A DNA stretch of 64,000 nucleotides from Mojavia pulchra JT2-VF2 (GTDB lineage: Bacteria > Cyanobacteriota > Cyanobacteriia > Cyanobacteriales > Nostocaceae): assembly GCA_019359325.1 (NCBI GenBank), contig JAHHHN010000001.1, positions 434,001 through 498,000 of the forward strand. Direction: 5' to 3'. Within the stretch, counting starts at the first letter, position 1; each line of letters opens with the position of its first letter. Below are positions 37,844 to 46,209 of the stretch, piece by piece. The notes beneath the pieces are model-generated. The model had not been told where the DNA came from. It was given only the letters and a program-made list of their open reading frames with translations, and made no database searches. Both the position numbers and the translations under genes were made by a program.

Positions 37844-38746
37844 ATGTCAAATTTTGAACTGTCGGCTTCCCAAAGCTATTTAACCGAGAAGCAAACTACT
37901 GTACTAAGTGGTTCAGCAGAACAATTGCTCGTGCAATTTTGGGGTGTTAGGGGTTTAATTCCTACTCCAGATAGCAGCACCCATAGTTATGGTGGGAATA
38001 CTGCTTGTGTAGAAATGCTTGTAGGAGGGAAACACTTAATTTTTGATGGGGGTACTGGCTTACGTATATTGGGTAAAGCTTGGCAAAAATTGCAACAGCC
38101 AGTAGAAGCCCACTTATTTTTTACTAACTCCCAATCAAATCGCATTCAAGGGTTTCCTTTTTTTGCTCCTGCGTTTATTGCAAAAAATTGCTTTCATATC
38201 TACGGCACAGCTGCCTCTAATAGTGCCTCAATCAAACAATGCCTACATGACCAGATGCTTCAACCGCACTTTCCTTACCCTTTACAGGTAATGCAGTCGG
38301 AATTGCATTTTCACAATCTAACTCCAGGTAGCGAGGTCAAACTAGATGATGTCATAATTAACACAGCAGTAATTAATCAAACTCAGCGCTCAGTAGGCTA
38401 TCGAGTTACTTGGCAGGATTATAGCGTTGCCTACGTTACAGATTTGCACAAGAATGCCGAACCATTAGAGCAAGAACGAATTTTACAGTTTATTAATGGC
38501 GTGAATTTACTAATTGCCAATGCTACATACACTCCTCCCACTGCTCACAACCATGACTCATCTGATTTGCAGTGGCAAACTGCTGTCAATTTAGCTAATA
38601 GCGGTGGTGTACAAAGCTTGGTCATATCTCACCATCACCCAGATGATGATGATGATTTTCTTGATCAAATGCAAAACAAAGTTAAATCTGCATATCCTAA
38701 AGCGCTGTTAGCCCGTGAAGGTCTAACATTAGCTATTGGTAAGTAA
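37844..38746 (+). CDS. Metallo-beta-lactamase-fold protein lacking the HxHxDH motif
   Basis: A start at ATG 37844 gives 300 residues, 13 bases after panD. The fold is recognisable: FWGVRGLIPTPDSSTHSYGGNTACVE (the RNase-Z/PhnP-like opening), then HLIFDGGTGLRILG. The metal motif position, normally T-H-x-H-x-D-H, reads T94-N-S-Q-S-N-R100. Later ligand positions are partly kept (VTDLH, ISHHHPDDDDD). It is therefore probably catalytically dead or has a changed metal site. The sequence after it, IQGFPFFAPAF, is family-typical, so the motif change is the only anomaly. Confidence 0.85.
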   Translation: MSNFELSASQSYLTEKQTTVLSGSAEQLLVQFWGVRGLIPTPDSSTHSYGGNTACVEMLVGGKHLIFDGGTGLRILGKAWQKLQQPVEAHLFFTNSQSNRIQGFPFFAPAFIAKNCFHIYGTAASNSASIKQCLHDQMLQPHFPYPLQVMQSELHFHNLTPGSEVKLDDVIINTAVINQTQRSVGYRVTWQDYSVAYVTDLHKNAEPLEQERILQFINGVNLLIANATYTPPTAHNHDSSDLQWQTAVNLANSGGVQSLVISHHHPDDDDDFLDQMQNKVKSAYPKALLAREGLTLAIGK

Positions 38747-38762
38747 TTTTCAAATTTTTAGC

Positions 38763-39548
38763 TTATACCGCCACCTTCTGTATCAACCATAAATGTTCTT
38801 TTTGTGAAGGGTGAAAGTCCTTTTTCAAAGCATCTATTGCGTTGAATAATACTTTGTACAAGAACTTATCTTTGGTAATCCAAAACTCGATTAACTCCTG
38901 CCACACTTTTCTATCTAACAATTTTTTGTCTTGATACAGCAATATAGCTAAACCTAAATTCAGGAAAAATAAAATTAAAATATGAGCTATAAACATACCT
39001 ACTAGACGCAGCAGGTAGTTACTAGTTTTATCTTGCAATACATCAAATAAAACTGTTTTGTGTTCGAGTTCTTCTACTGCGTGCCATTCAAAAAGCTGCT
39101 TTAATTGTGGTTCAGCTTCGGCAAATAAATCAACTTCTAAAACAAATTCAGCCATTAAAGTAGTCAAATGTTCAATTCCTACACTAATAGCTAAATTTAA
39201 ATTCGTACTCATTCGGCGTTCCAGAATATTAAAAAAAATCATCTGTAGCCAATTGAGATAAGTATCAAATTTATAACCTAAAGATTTTAAGTTATGCCAA
39301 AATTTTATATGCTGAACCGAATGTTGACCTTCTTGCAATATAAAAGCTTGGGCTTGTTGTTTTAGTTGAGGATTTCCAATAAATTTGATTCTTTTTTTGG
39401 CATTGCGAATTAGATATTTTTCAATATCAGGAACGCCAAGGGTGAAGCTATTAAATAAGTGCGTTTTGAAAATACTTTGTTTAAACCAGTATCTTTCAAA
39501 AGATTGAGAAAAATCAAGATTTAATTGCCGGACTTTGATGTTATCCAT
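38763..39548 (-). CDS. Predicted metal-dependent hydrolase (PF10118-like)
   Basis: Starting at the ATG at 39548 (a TTG at 39566 is less likely) gives 261 residues. The ferritin-like diiron pattern of PF10118 is visible: FILQEGQHSVQHIKFW, then WHAVEELEHKTVLFDVL, with Glu and His spaced as metal ligands. A hydrophobic segment (LVGMFIAHILILFFLNLGLAI) follows. The enzymatic activity of the family is unproven. The gene is convergent with the MBL-fold gene, with 16 bases between stop codons. Confidence 0.78.
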   Translation of the reverse strand: MDNIKVRQLNLDFSQSFERYWFKQSIFKTHLFNSFTLGVPDIEKYLIRNAKKRIKFIGNPQLKQQAQAFILQEGQHSVQHIKFWHNLKSLGYKFDTYLNWLQMIFFNILERRMSTNLNLAISVGIEHLTTLMAEFVLEVDLFAEAEPQLKQLFEWHAVEELEHKTVLFDVLQDKTSNYLLRLVGMFIAHILILFFLNLGLAILLYQDKKLLDRKVWQELIEFWITKDKFLYKVLFNAIDALKKDFHPSQKEHLWLIQKVAV

Positions 39549-39616
39549 CTGGGTTAATCTTCTCAACTAAAAACTTAGAGAGAATTCCACACTAACCACA
39601 ATAATAATTTTACAAC

Positions 39617-40693
39617 TTAAACTGGTTGAAAAACTGCTTCAGAAACAGAATTTACTACTTGAGCGAGTTCTTGAAGTTTTGCTGCTACTGCACCACTGGT
39701 TAATAATTCTTCTACTTTGGCTATACCCGATCGCATATCTGGGCAAATGCCACTACGCCAAAGGTAAAAACCTCCATTCCATAAGGCTGTTTGCTTCAGT
39801 TCTTCAGAGTGACCAGCTAAAACTGCTTGCATTTCGGTAAACAGTTCTTCAGTAGCGCCAAGGGGGACGTTCTTAGTAGTAAATCCATATTCACGAGGTA
39901 CGAGGTGCAACCGTTCTAGATCCCCAGAGGCTTCAGGTGCTGATAAGGCAATGATAGCAGTGCGATCGCGTGGTAACTCGCAACTACCTTCCAAGCCCTT
40001 GATTAATGTAAATTTTGTTACATTTTGCCGCGCCAATGTTTCCTGAAATAGCGTTTCCGTTGGAGGATGGACAAACCCAGCAATAATGTGAGCATCCCCA
40101 GCATAAGGACACCAAATTAGCTCCATTGTCGCCAAGGGTGGACGCTTACCTAATTGGTCGCGGTAATCCCAAATACTTTGGGTTAAGGGAAAATGTTTAG
40201 GCGTATAAACAAAGCCAATTCCTGTTTGCTCAAAAACCTGCTGAGTTTTTGCTAGTGGCAAGTTAGTCCAATCGACCCCTAACCCTTGCCAAATCTCTAC
40301 CAAGGGCAGTCCGTACTTTGTCGGTAGGCGATCGCCACCGTGCATGATTACTGGTTGACCTACACAAGCCAGTAGTAAAGCTATGATCGGACTAATTGGT
40401 GCGGTGCGCGTTCTGCCATCGTAAGGTATTCCCAAAACTATCACTGACCGTGCAGAAGCAATAGGTTGAAGCTTTGGCCCTAATTCATTGTAAGCATCTA
40501 ACATCCCTGCTAACTCTTCTCCTGTGGGACGCTTGATGCGGTGGGCAATTAAAAATGCTCCTATTTGGGCTGGTGTTGCTTCACCTAGCAACATCATTTT
40601 GGTAGCCGTGGACGCTTCAGGACGAGTTAAGTTTTCTGCTGTGTGGTTACCACTGCCTACCTTTTGCACGAATTGCCTAAATACGTTGCTCAT
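39617..40693 (-). CDS. cnaT: CnaT-like TrpD-family protein for nitrate-gene expression
   Basis: This 358-residue protein is a paralogue of anthranilate phosphoribosyltransferase: N-terminal helices with TPAQIGAFLIAHRIKRPTGEELAGML, then the phosphoribosyl loop region with GIPYDGRTRTAP in place of the usual GTGGD, and MHGGDRLPTKYG in place of KHGNRSVSS. These changes argue against tryptophan synthesis. Its place immediately downstream of ntcB matches the Anabaena order all0601 (cnaT, required for nir operon expression) and all0602 (ntcB). I identify it as CnaT from this synteny. How it acts is unknown. Confidence 0.8.
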   Translation of the reverse strand: MSNVFRQFVQKVGSGNHTAENLTRPEASTATKMMLLGEATPAQIGAFLIAHRIKRPTGEELAGMLDAYNELGPKLQPIASARSVIVLGIPYDGRTRTAPISPIIALLLACVGQPVIMHGGDRLPTKYGLPLVEIWQGLGVDWTNLPLAKTQQVFEQTGIGFVYTPKHFPLTQSIWDYRDQLGKRPPLATMELIWCPYAGDAHIIAGFVHPPTETLFQETLARQNVTKFTLIKGLEGSCELPRDRTAIIALSAPEASGDLERLHLVPREYGFTTKNVPLGATEELFTEMQAVLAGHSEELKQTALWNGGFYLWRSGICPDMRSGIAKVEELLTSGAVAAKLQELAQVVNSVSEAVFQPV

Positions 40694-40789
40694 AACAGTA
40701 ATTAATTATTGGTCATTACTCATTAGTCATAGTAATTACTTATTAGCCAATCTGGGAAATATACATTTTTGACTAGAAACTCATCAGGC

Positions 40790-41737
40790 TTACGAAGCCG
40801 ATCGCTGCTGGCGTATTTGCGGTGGAATACTTTCTCGCACCAGTTGCCAAAAGTGCTTGATGGGGGGTATTTGGAGGCGATCGCCAGTTGTCACCATAAC
40901 TACTCGACGAGTCAAGCTAGAACTATCAGGCAAAGTACCAGAAATATTACTGGCTAAAGGGCGCACTGCCAGAGTGGGGTCGTGTCGTGCTTCAATTAAT
41001 GCTGAGTGAGGTAGCAAAGCGATGAGTTCGCCTTGGCGCACCACTCCCCGGAAAGCATCTAAGGTGTTAACCTCTAAAGCAGCTTGGAGTGTGACTTCTA
41101 TGCGCTCAAATCTATCTTGGATTAAGCGTTGCATCCCATAACCATCTTTAAACACCACTTGCGGATAACGAATTAGCTCAGGCCAAGGAATACATTCGTA
41201 TTGAGCTAGTGGATGTTTGGCTGCGGTGAGAACTTCTATCGGTTCGTCATAGAGTACTTCTACCACCATTTCTCTGCCAGTAGTCAAAAAGCGATTATTC
41301 ATCACAATCGCTAGATCTACTAATCCATCTTTGAGAACTTTTAAAGCGCGATCGCTACCCAATGAGGTTACCCGCAGTTGTACATCTGGATAATCGCGGC
41401 AAAATTGTTGTAGCACTGGTGGTAAATATGAGCCGCACATTGAATGAATGGCTGCAATGCACAATTCTGGCTGCTTTCCTGCAATTAAATCTGTTAATTC
41501 ATCTGTAGCAGTTTGCCACTCTTGGCAAATTTTGCGAACACGAGGCAGCAAACGTTCGCCTCCCAGCGTCAGTTTGGCGTGAGTTGTTCGATGAAACAGT
41601 TCTATCCCCAAATCTGCTTCTAATGCTTGGATTTGGCGACTAATTGTCGATTGAGTAACACCGCATTTCCGCGCTGCTTGTTGAAAGCTGCCTGTTTCCG
41701 CGATCGCAAGAAAGGCTTGCAACTGCTCTAGTCGCAT
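40790..41737 (-). CDS. ntcB: LysR-family transcriptional activator NtcB
   Basis: This 315-residue LysR-type regulator has a winged-helix N-terminus (LEQLQAFLAIAETGSFQQAA then GVTQSTISRQIQALE) and a two-lobed effector domain. NtcB enhances nitrate-assimilation genes when nitrite is present. Assignment rests on the LysR fold plus position between cnaT-like and nirB/nirA genes, as in Anabaena. An NtcA-type promoter with correctly spaced -10 box lies upstream at 41774-41815, which agrees with known NtcA-dependence of ntcB. Confidence 0.85.
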   Translation of the reverse strand: MRLEQLQAFLAIAETGSFQQAARKCGVTQSTISRQIQALEADLGIELFHRTTHAKLTLGGERLLPRVRKICQEWQTATDELTDLIAGKQPELCIAAIHSMCGSYLPPVLQQFCRDYPDVQLRVTSLGSDRALKVLKDGLVDLAIVMNNRFLTTGREMVVEVLYDEPIEVLTAAKHPLAQYECIPWPELIRYPQVVFKDGYGMQRLIQDRFERIEVTLQAALEVNTLDAFRGVVRQGELIALLPHSALIEARHDPTLAVRPLASNISGTLPDSSSLTRRVVMVTTGDRLQIPPIKHFWQLVRESIPPQIRQQRSAS

Positions 41738-41773
41738 TTTTTCGTAGCCTGAATTACATTTAGAGATTTCATT

Positions 41774-41815
41774 AACTTAACGGTTTTTTCTCCTAAATTT
41801 GGTACAGTTTGTTAC
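41774..41815 (-). promoter_or_regulatory. NtcA-activated promoter of ntcB
   Basis: On the minus strand GTAACAAACTGTAC (41815-41802) matches GTA-N8-TAC. Exactly 22 bases later TAAGTT (41779-41774) matches the TAN3T -10 box. This is the canonical NtcA class-II activated layout, about 37 bases before the ntcB start. Confidence 0.8.
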
Positions 41816-42023
41816 CAGGAATTTTCTTTACAATATTTTAATTTAAATTTTTCGGATTAGTATTTTACGGTTTTACTCGTCCATAGTCGCCTTTGCGTCA
41901 GATTACTAGCAAATTCTCCTCTCAAAAAATTTGATTATTTTCTTTTGCTGTATCTAAATACCAAAATGAAAATTTCTGGTTCATCACATTTTGGGGCAAC
42001 GCAATTCGTAATTCGTAATTTGG

Positions 42024-43322
42024 TTACCATTCCGCCAGGGCGATCGCTACTCCTTGTTGCAAATCTGGTGTGAGTGCGGCATCATTCGCTAGCTGCTGTA
42101 ATTGTTGATGTGCGACTTCAGGCGCTAGATTCTTAAGTGCAGCGATCGCATGTAGTCTTACCTGTGCATCTGGATCTGCCAATAGCAAAATCAATGGTTC
42201 AATCGCCTGCAATCTGCCTAACTGCCCTAAAGACAAAGCGATCGCGCTTTTGATGTTGGTTATTTCTGTAGCTGGATGCTTTGATTCCAGCATTTCCAGC
42301 AAAATTTCTGTGGCTATGATGCTTAACTGCGGCTGTTGTACTCGCCCTAGAACTGTGACTATTTCCTGCCACAGTGTTTCTAGCGAGCTTTGATTCAGCG
42401 CTTGTTGCAGATATTCCAAACTGGAAGAATTCCCTAACCAGCTAAGGGCACGAGTTATCTCTAATTGCAGCTTCAGCGATGTCTGAGGTGAGATCAGCAC
42501 TTGGAATAAGTGTTGGGCAGCTTCGTCACAAGCCATCCGGGAAAGGGCAATTGCTGCTGCACAAGCAACGTCTTCATTTAAGTCATGCAGTCTAGGTTGC
42601 AATCTTGCGACTAAATCGAGTGTTTCGCATAAGTCAGGACGAAAACCTAAACCCTGCACTGCGGCGCGTCGGACTGTAGCAGCCACATCATTCAAAGCGT
42701 TGATCAATATGGGTGGTACACGTTCATCATGAAAACTGCTGAGGGATTCAATTGCTGCAACCCTAACTGTGGCTTGGGAATCTTGTACCACACTCAACAG
42801 CGGTACAATCGTTTCTGTTCGCCGGATGTAAGAGAGCGATCGCACTGCTAAAAGTCGTGTATCTTCCTCTATTAAGAGTTCGGAGAGTGCCGCGATAGCC
42901 AGAGTATCCATTTGCCCTAATGCGGCAGCGGCCATTTCCTTCAATTCTTGATTTTCGGCGCTTTTCAATAATTGCACCAAAGGAGCGATCGCATTTGGAT
43001 GCTGAAACTCGCCCAATATTCGCACCGCATACCAGCGTACTTCTTCCTCTGCGTCTTCATCTTCTAATATCTCAATTAGCCGAGGAATAGCAACATTACC
43101 CAATTGAATCAAAACCTTGGCAATGTCCCAGCGTTGCTGAAAATCTCCCATATCTAAAATCGAGAGTGCTAATTCCAGGAGATATTCTCGATTTTTCACT
43201 ATTTCTGGATTTGTAGAGTCTTCTTTTAGAATCATCTGCTGTAAATATTGCATCAGCGATGACCAATCAGCTGCATCATGTGCTGCCTGTGCCTGCACCA
43301 AAAGCTGGTTGATATTATTCAC
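42024..43322 (-). CDS. nirB: HEAT-repeat protein NirB-like, nitrite reductase accessory
   Basis: This 432-residue protein is composed of PBS-lyase/HEAT-like repeats from about residue 65 to the end (VRWYAVRILGEFQHPNAIAPL, VRVAAIESLSSF, VRRAAVQGLGF, VRLHAIAALKNLAP). The start is GTG at 43322. In Anabaena the equivalent gene (all0605, nirB), next to nirA, encodes a HEAT-repeat protein needed for full nitrite reductase activity. The symbol follows that usage and does not mean the NADH-nitrite reductase NirB of enteric bacteria. Probably a scaffold or assembly factor acting on NirA. Confidence 0.8.
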   Translation of the reverse strand: MNNINQLLVQAQAAHDAADWSSLMQYLQQMILKEDSTNPEIVKNREYLLELALSILDMGDFQQRWDIAKVLIQLGNVAIPRLIEILEDEDAEEEVRWYAVRILGEFQHPNAIAPLVQLLKSAENQELKEMAAAALGQMDTLAIAALSELLIEEDTRLLAVRSLSYIRRTETIVPLLSVVQDSQATVRVAAIESLSSFHDERVPPILINALNDVAATVRRAAVQGLGFRPDLCETLDLVARLQPRLHDLNEDVACAAAIALSRMACDEAAQHLFQVLISPQTSLKLQLEITRALSWLGNSSSLEYLQQALNQSSLETLWQEIVTVLGRVQQPQLSIIATEILLEMLESKHPATEITNIKSAIALSLGQLGRLQAIEPLILLLADPDAQVRLHAIAALKNLAPEVAHQQLQQLANDAALTPDLQQGVAIALAEW

Positions 43323-43414
43323 GATTCGTAGAATCCCCTATTCTGCTAGTTTATATTTTTTCAATGGCGGCTCAATAAAAACTCTGCGTACCTTTGCGTT
43401 TAAAAACGTTCTAC

Positions 43415-43840
43415 TCATATTTGCTTCACTACAACAGAATTGCCCTCAATTTTAGCGGCATAAGTTTTTAATGGTTCTGTAGCTGGGCCTTTTTGCACTT
43501 TACCATCAACTCCAAATTCTGAACCATGACAGGGACAAGAGAATTTTTTTGCTTGTTCTTGCCATGTCACTATGCAACCTGCATGAGCGCAGGTGGGGTT
43601 AACAGCAATTATATTTTCAGTTTTAGATGTACCAATTACCAGCACAGCTCCAACAGGTGAGTTTTTCTCCAACAATTGGCCAGTCTTATCTAAATCCGTG
43701 GAAGTGCCTACTTTTTGCCAATCCCCAGATACTGAAGACGTCGGTGCATTTGTTTGGGAAGAACAAGCGGCAATTGCTACAGGCAAAGAACTCGCTATCC
43801 AACCTAAACCTACCCAATTAATGAAATCACGACGTTTCAT
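43415..43840 (-). CDS. Rieske [2Fe-2S] protein (PetC4-like)
   Basis: This 141-residue Rieske protein has ligands Cys84/His86 and Cys102/His105 in CAHAGC and CPCHGS, with Cys89 and Cys104 for the stabilising disulfide. The N-terminus KRRDFINWVGLGWIA is a twin-arginine signal followed by a lipobox-like IAAC (Cys26), so it is probably a Tat-exported lipoprotein facing the periplasm. It matches the Anabaena PetC4 (all0606) position between nirB and nirA. Unlike the cytochrome b6f Rieske it has no extended N-terminal membrane helix. Its electron partner is unknown. Confidence 0.82.
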   Translation of the reverse strand: MKRRDFINWVGLGWIASSLPVAIAACSSQTNAPTSSVSGDWQKVGTSTDLDKTGQLLEKNSPVGAVLVIGTSKTENIIAVNPTCAHAGCIVTWQEQAKKFSCPCHGSEFGVDGKVQKGPATEPLKTYAAKIEGNSVVVKQI

Positions 43841-44020
43841 GGCTGTTGCAATTATGTCTAGGTTTTAACTAACATACGCCATCTTCAAGAATTTTTGAAT
43901 TCAAATTAGCTGCGATCCGCGCAATCGCTCTTACTCATGAGGCTTGCGCCCCTAAATAGCCATACTAAGTGCAGAAAACGCATCAGAATAATACGTTTTT
44001 GGCAATTTTATCAAAATTTC

Positions 44021-44034
44021 GTAGCTATTTATAC
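44021..44034. promoter_or_regulatory. Second NtcA-type site in the nirA/nirB intergenic region
   Basis: GTAGCTATTTATAC fits GTA-N8-TAC. In the rightward direction a TAACCT lies 22 bases on. In the leftward direction TATTAT lies 27 bases on, a slightly long spacing. It could serve either the Rieske-nirB transcript or an additional nirA start. Confidence 0.55.
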
Positions 44035-44160
44035 GATTTTAGCTAAATTACCACTTTAACCTTAAGAGTATGTAAATCGTTACACTTTCAGTACCAGAAC
44101 AACCTTTACACCTTTACCAAATGGAAGCACGCAAAGATTGTTCCTGAAGCCATAATTCAA

Positions 44161-44201
44161 GTAACAAAATATACACTTAATGAGAATTAACCCCGTATAT
44201 C
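44161..44201 (+). promoter_or_regulatory. NtcA-activated promoter of the nirA operon
   Basis: GTAACAAAATATAC (44161-44174) matches GTA-N8-TAC, and TATATC (44196-44201) lies 21 bases later as a near-consensus -10 box. This is the expected class-II NtcA layout. Transcription would begin near 44210, leaving a leader of about 170 bases before nirA. Confidence 0.8.
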
Positions 44202-44381
44202 CGGGAATTGCTGAAACTACGAGTCAATTGATAGTGGGCAATGAGTAGAGTATGGCGAAAACAATTCTACCATTCAAAAACCCTCAAAAGCTCAAAATAG
44301 CAAGTTTTGAAATTTTAATGCGATAGACGATTAGCTTATAGAGATTTTTCGAGATTAACAATTTGCAATGAGAGTCAACTC

Positions 44382-45965
44382 ATGACAGATACAGCAACTA
44401 CCACCACAGCTAGCCTCAACAAGTTTGAGAAATTTAAGGCAGAAAAAGATGGACTTACCGTCAAAAGCGAGATAGAGAAATTTGCTGCCCTTGGTTGGGA
44501 AGCAATGGATGAAACAGACCGTGACCATCGGCTCAAGTGGGTGGGTGTATTTTTTCGCCCAGTTACGCCTGGTAAGTTTATGATGCGGTTGCGGTTACCT
44601 AACGGTATCCTCACGAGTGATCAGATGCGTGTGTTAGCGGAAGTCGTACAGCGTTACGGTGACGATGGCAGCGCCGATATTACCACGAGGCAGAATATCC
44701 AATTACGGGGGATCAGGATTGAAGACTTACCGGATATTTTTAATAAATTTAGCGCTGTAGGTTTAACCAGTGTTCAGTCAGGGATGGATAACATCCGCAA
44801 TATCACAGGTGATCCAGTGGCGGGGTTAGATGCGGATGAATTGTTCGACACGCGAGAGTTAGTGCAGCAAATTCAGGATATGCTCACTAACAAAGGAGAA
44901 GGGAACGCAGAGTTTACCAACCTCCCCCGCAAATTTAACATTGCAATTACTGGTGGAAGAGACAATTCAGTTCACGCCGAAATTAACGACTTGGCTTTTG
45001 TACCAGCGTTTAAGCAAGGGAATGGGCAAGAATTTTCTCAATCCCCGACATTCGGATTTAACGTCCTGGTAGGTGGCTTTTTCTCAGCCAAACGCTGTGA
45101 GGCGGCGATTCCTTTAAATGCTTGGGTAGCACCTGAAGATGTGGTTGCTTTATGTAAAGCCATTTTAGAAGTTTTTCGTGACCACGGCTTACGCGCTAAC
45201 CGACAAAAATCTCGCCTGATGTGGTTGATTGACGACTGGGGTTTAGATAAATTCCGTTTAGAGGTAGAAAACCGTTTGGGTAAGTCATTGTTACCCGCAG
45301 CGCCAAAAGACGAAATCGACTGGGAAAAACGCGACCACATTGGTGTATATAAACAGAAGCAACCAGAATTAAACTACGTAGGCTTCAATATCCCTGTTGG
45401 TCGTTTGTATGCCGAGGATATGTTTGAAATTTCCCGCCTGGCAACAGTTTACGGTAACAGTGAAATCCGGCTCACGGTTGAGCAGAACGTAATTATCCCC
45501 AATATTCCTGACTCACGTTTAGCCACATTTTTAACTGAGCCATTGCTAGAAAGGTTTGCTGTTAACCCTGGTTTACTGACGCGATCGCTAGTTTCTTGCA
45601 CAGGCGCACAATTTTGCAACTTTGCCCTCATCGAAACCAAAAACCGCGCTTTGGCAATGATTCAAGCCTTGGAAGCAGAGTTAATCCTAACTCGCACGGT
45701 ACGTATTCACTGGACTGGGTGTCCTAACTCCTGTGGACAGCCACAAGTAGCCGACATCGGCTTGATGGGAACTAAAACTCGCAAAAATGGCAAAACCTTG
45801 GAAGGAGTTGATATCTACATGGGCGGTAAAGTCGGTAAAGATGCTCATTTGGGAACTTGCGTCACCAAAGGCATACCTTGCGAAGACTTACAGCCAGTCT
45901 TACAAGATTTACTCATCCAACACTTCGGGGCGAAACTCAAGCAAGAAGCCTTAGTTACTCATTAG
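44382..45965 (+). CDS. nirA: Ferredoxin-nitrite reductase
   Basis: NirA reduces nitrite to ammonium with six electrons from ferredoxin, using siroheme and a [4Fe-4S] cluster. At 527 residues it is normal length. The four cluster cysteines are visible in SCTGAQFC and WTGCPNSCGQPQ, the second doublet also bridging the siroheme. The substrate-binding arginine/lysine region (TTRQNIQLRGIRIEDLP) is also standard. It is the first gene of the nitrate operon, so its expression sets that of the downstream nrt and narB genes. The start ATG follows a weak ribosome site. Confidence 0.96.
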   Translation: MTDTATTTTASLNKFEKFKAEKDGLTVKSEIEKFAALGWEAMDETDRDHRLKWVGVFFRPVTPGKFMMRLRLPNGILTSDQMRVLAEVVQRYGDDGSADITTRQNIQLRGIRIEDLPDIFNKFSAVGLTSVQSGMDNIRNITGDPVAGLDADELFDTRELVQQIQDMLTNKGEGNAEFTNLPRKFNIAITGGRDNSVHAEINDLAFVPAFKQGNGQEFSQSPTFGFNVLVGGFFSAKRCEAAIPLNAWVAPEDVVALCKAILEVFRDHGLRANRQKSRLMWLIDDWGLDKFRLEVENRLGKSLLPAAPKDEIDWEKRDHIGVYKQKQPELNYVGFNIPVGRLYAEDMFEISRLATVYGNSEIRLTVEQNVIIPNIPDSRLATFLTEPLLERFAVNPGLLTRSLVSCTGAQFCNFALIETKNRALAMIQALEAELILTRTVRIHWTGCPNSCGQPQVADIGLMGTKTRKNGKTLEGVDIYMGGKVGKDAHLGTCVTKGIPCEDLQPVLQDLLIQHFGAKLKQEALVTH

Positions 45966-46056
45966 ACCTGTCTTGAAAAGAAGGCAGAATGACAGGAGGC
46001 AGAGGGCAGAAGGAAGGAAAAAGTTTTCATCCTTAGTTTCAATCTCAGATTATAAA

Positions 46057-46087
46057 CTCTCTGCGCCTCTGCGACTCTGCGTGAAAC
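46057..46087. repeat. Dispersed CTCTGCG-type repeat between nirA and nrtA
   Basis: CTCTCTGCGCCTCTGCG and ACTCTGCG run together here and belong to the same repeat group as 32262-32296. Further on, CAACAACCAACAAC-type direct repeats fill 46155-46200 just before nrtA. Confidence 0.6.
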
Positions 46088-46209
46088 TTAAAATTCTTGC
46101 TTTCCAAATATTCCTGCAAGAAGTCTATTAAATGAGTGCCGAGTGGATAAAAAGCAACAACCAACAACAGCAACAACCAACAACTAAGTAACTAACAACT
46201 AAAGGAAAA

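Larger units (their letters stand above)
43841..44381. promoter_or_regulatory. Divergent control region between Rieske/nirB and nirA
   Basis: This 541-base non-coding region separates the leftward Rieske-nirB genes from the rightward nirA operon. It contains two GTA-N8-TAC sites (44021-44034 and 44161-44174), described separately. No ORF or strong terminator is visible. Confidence 0.75.
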
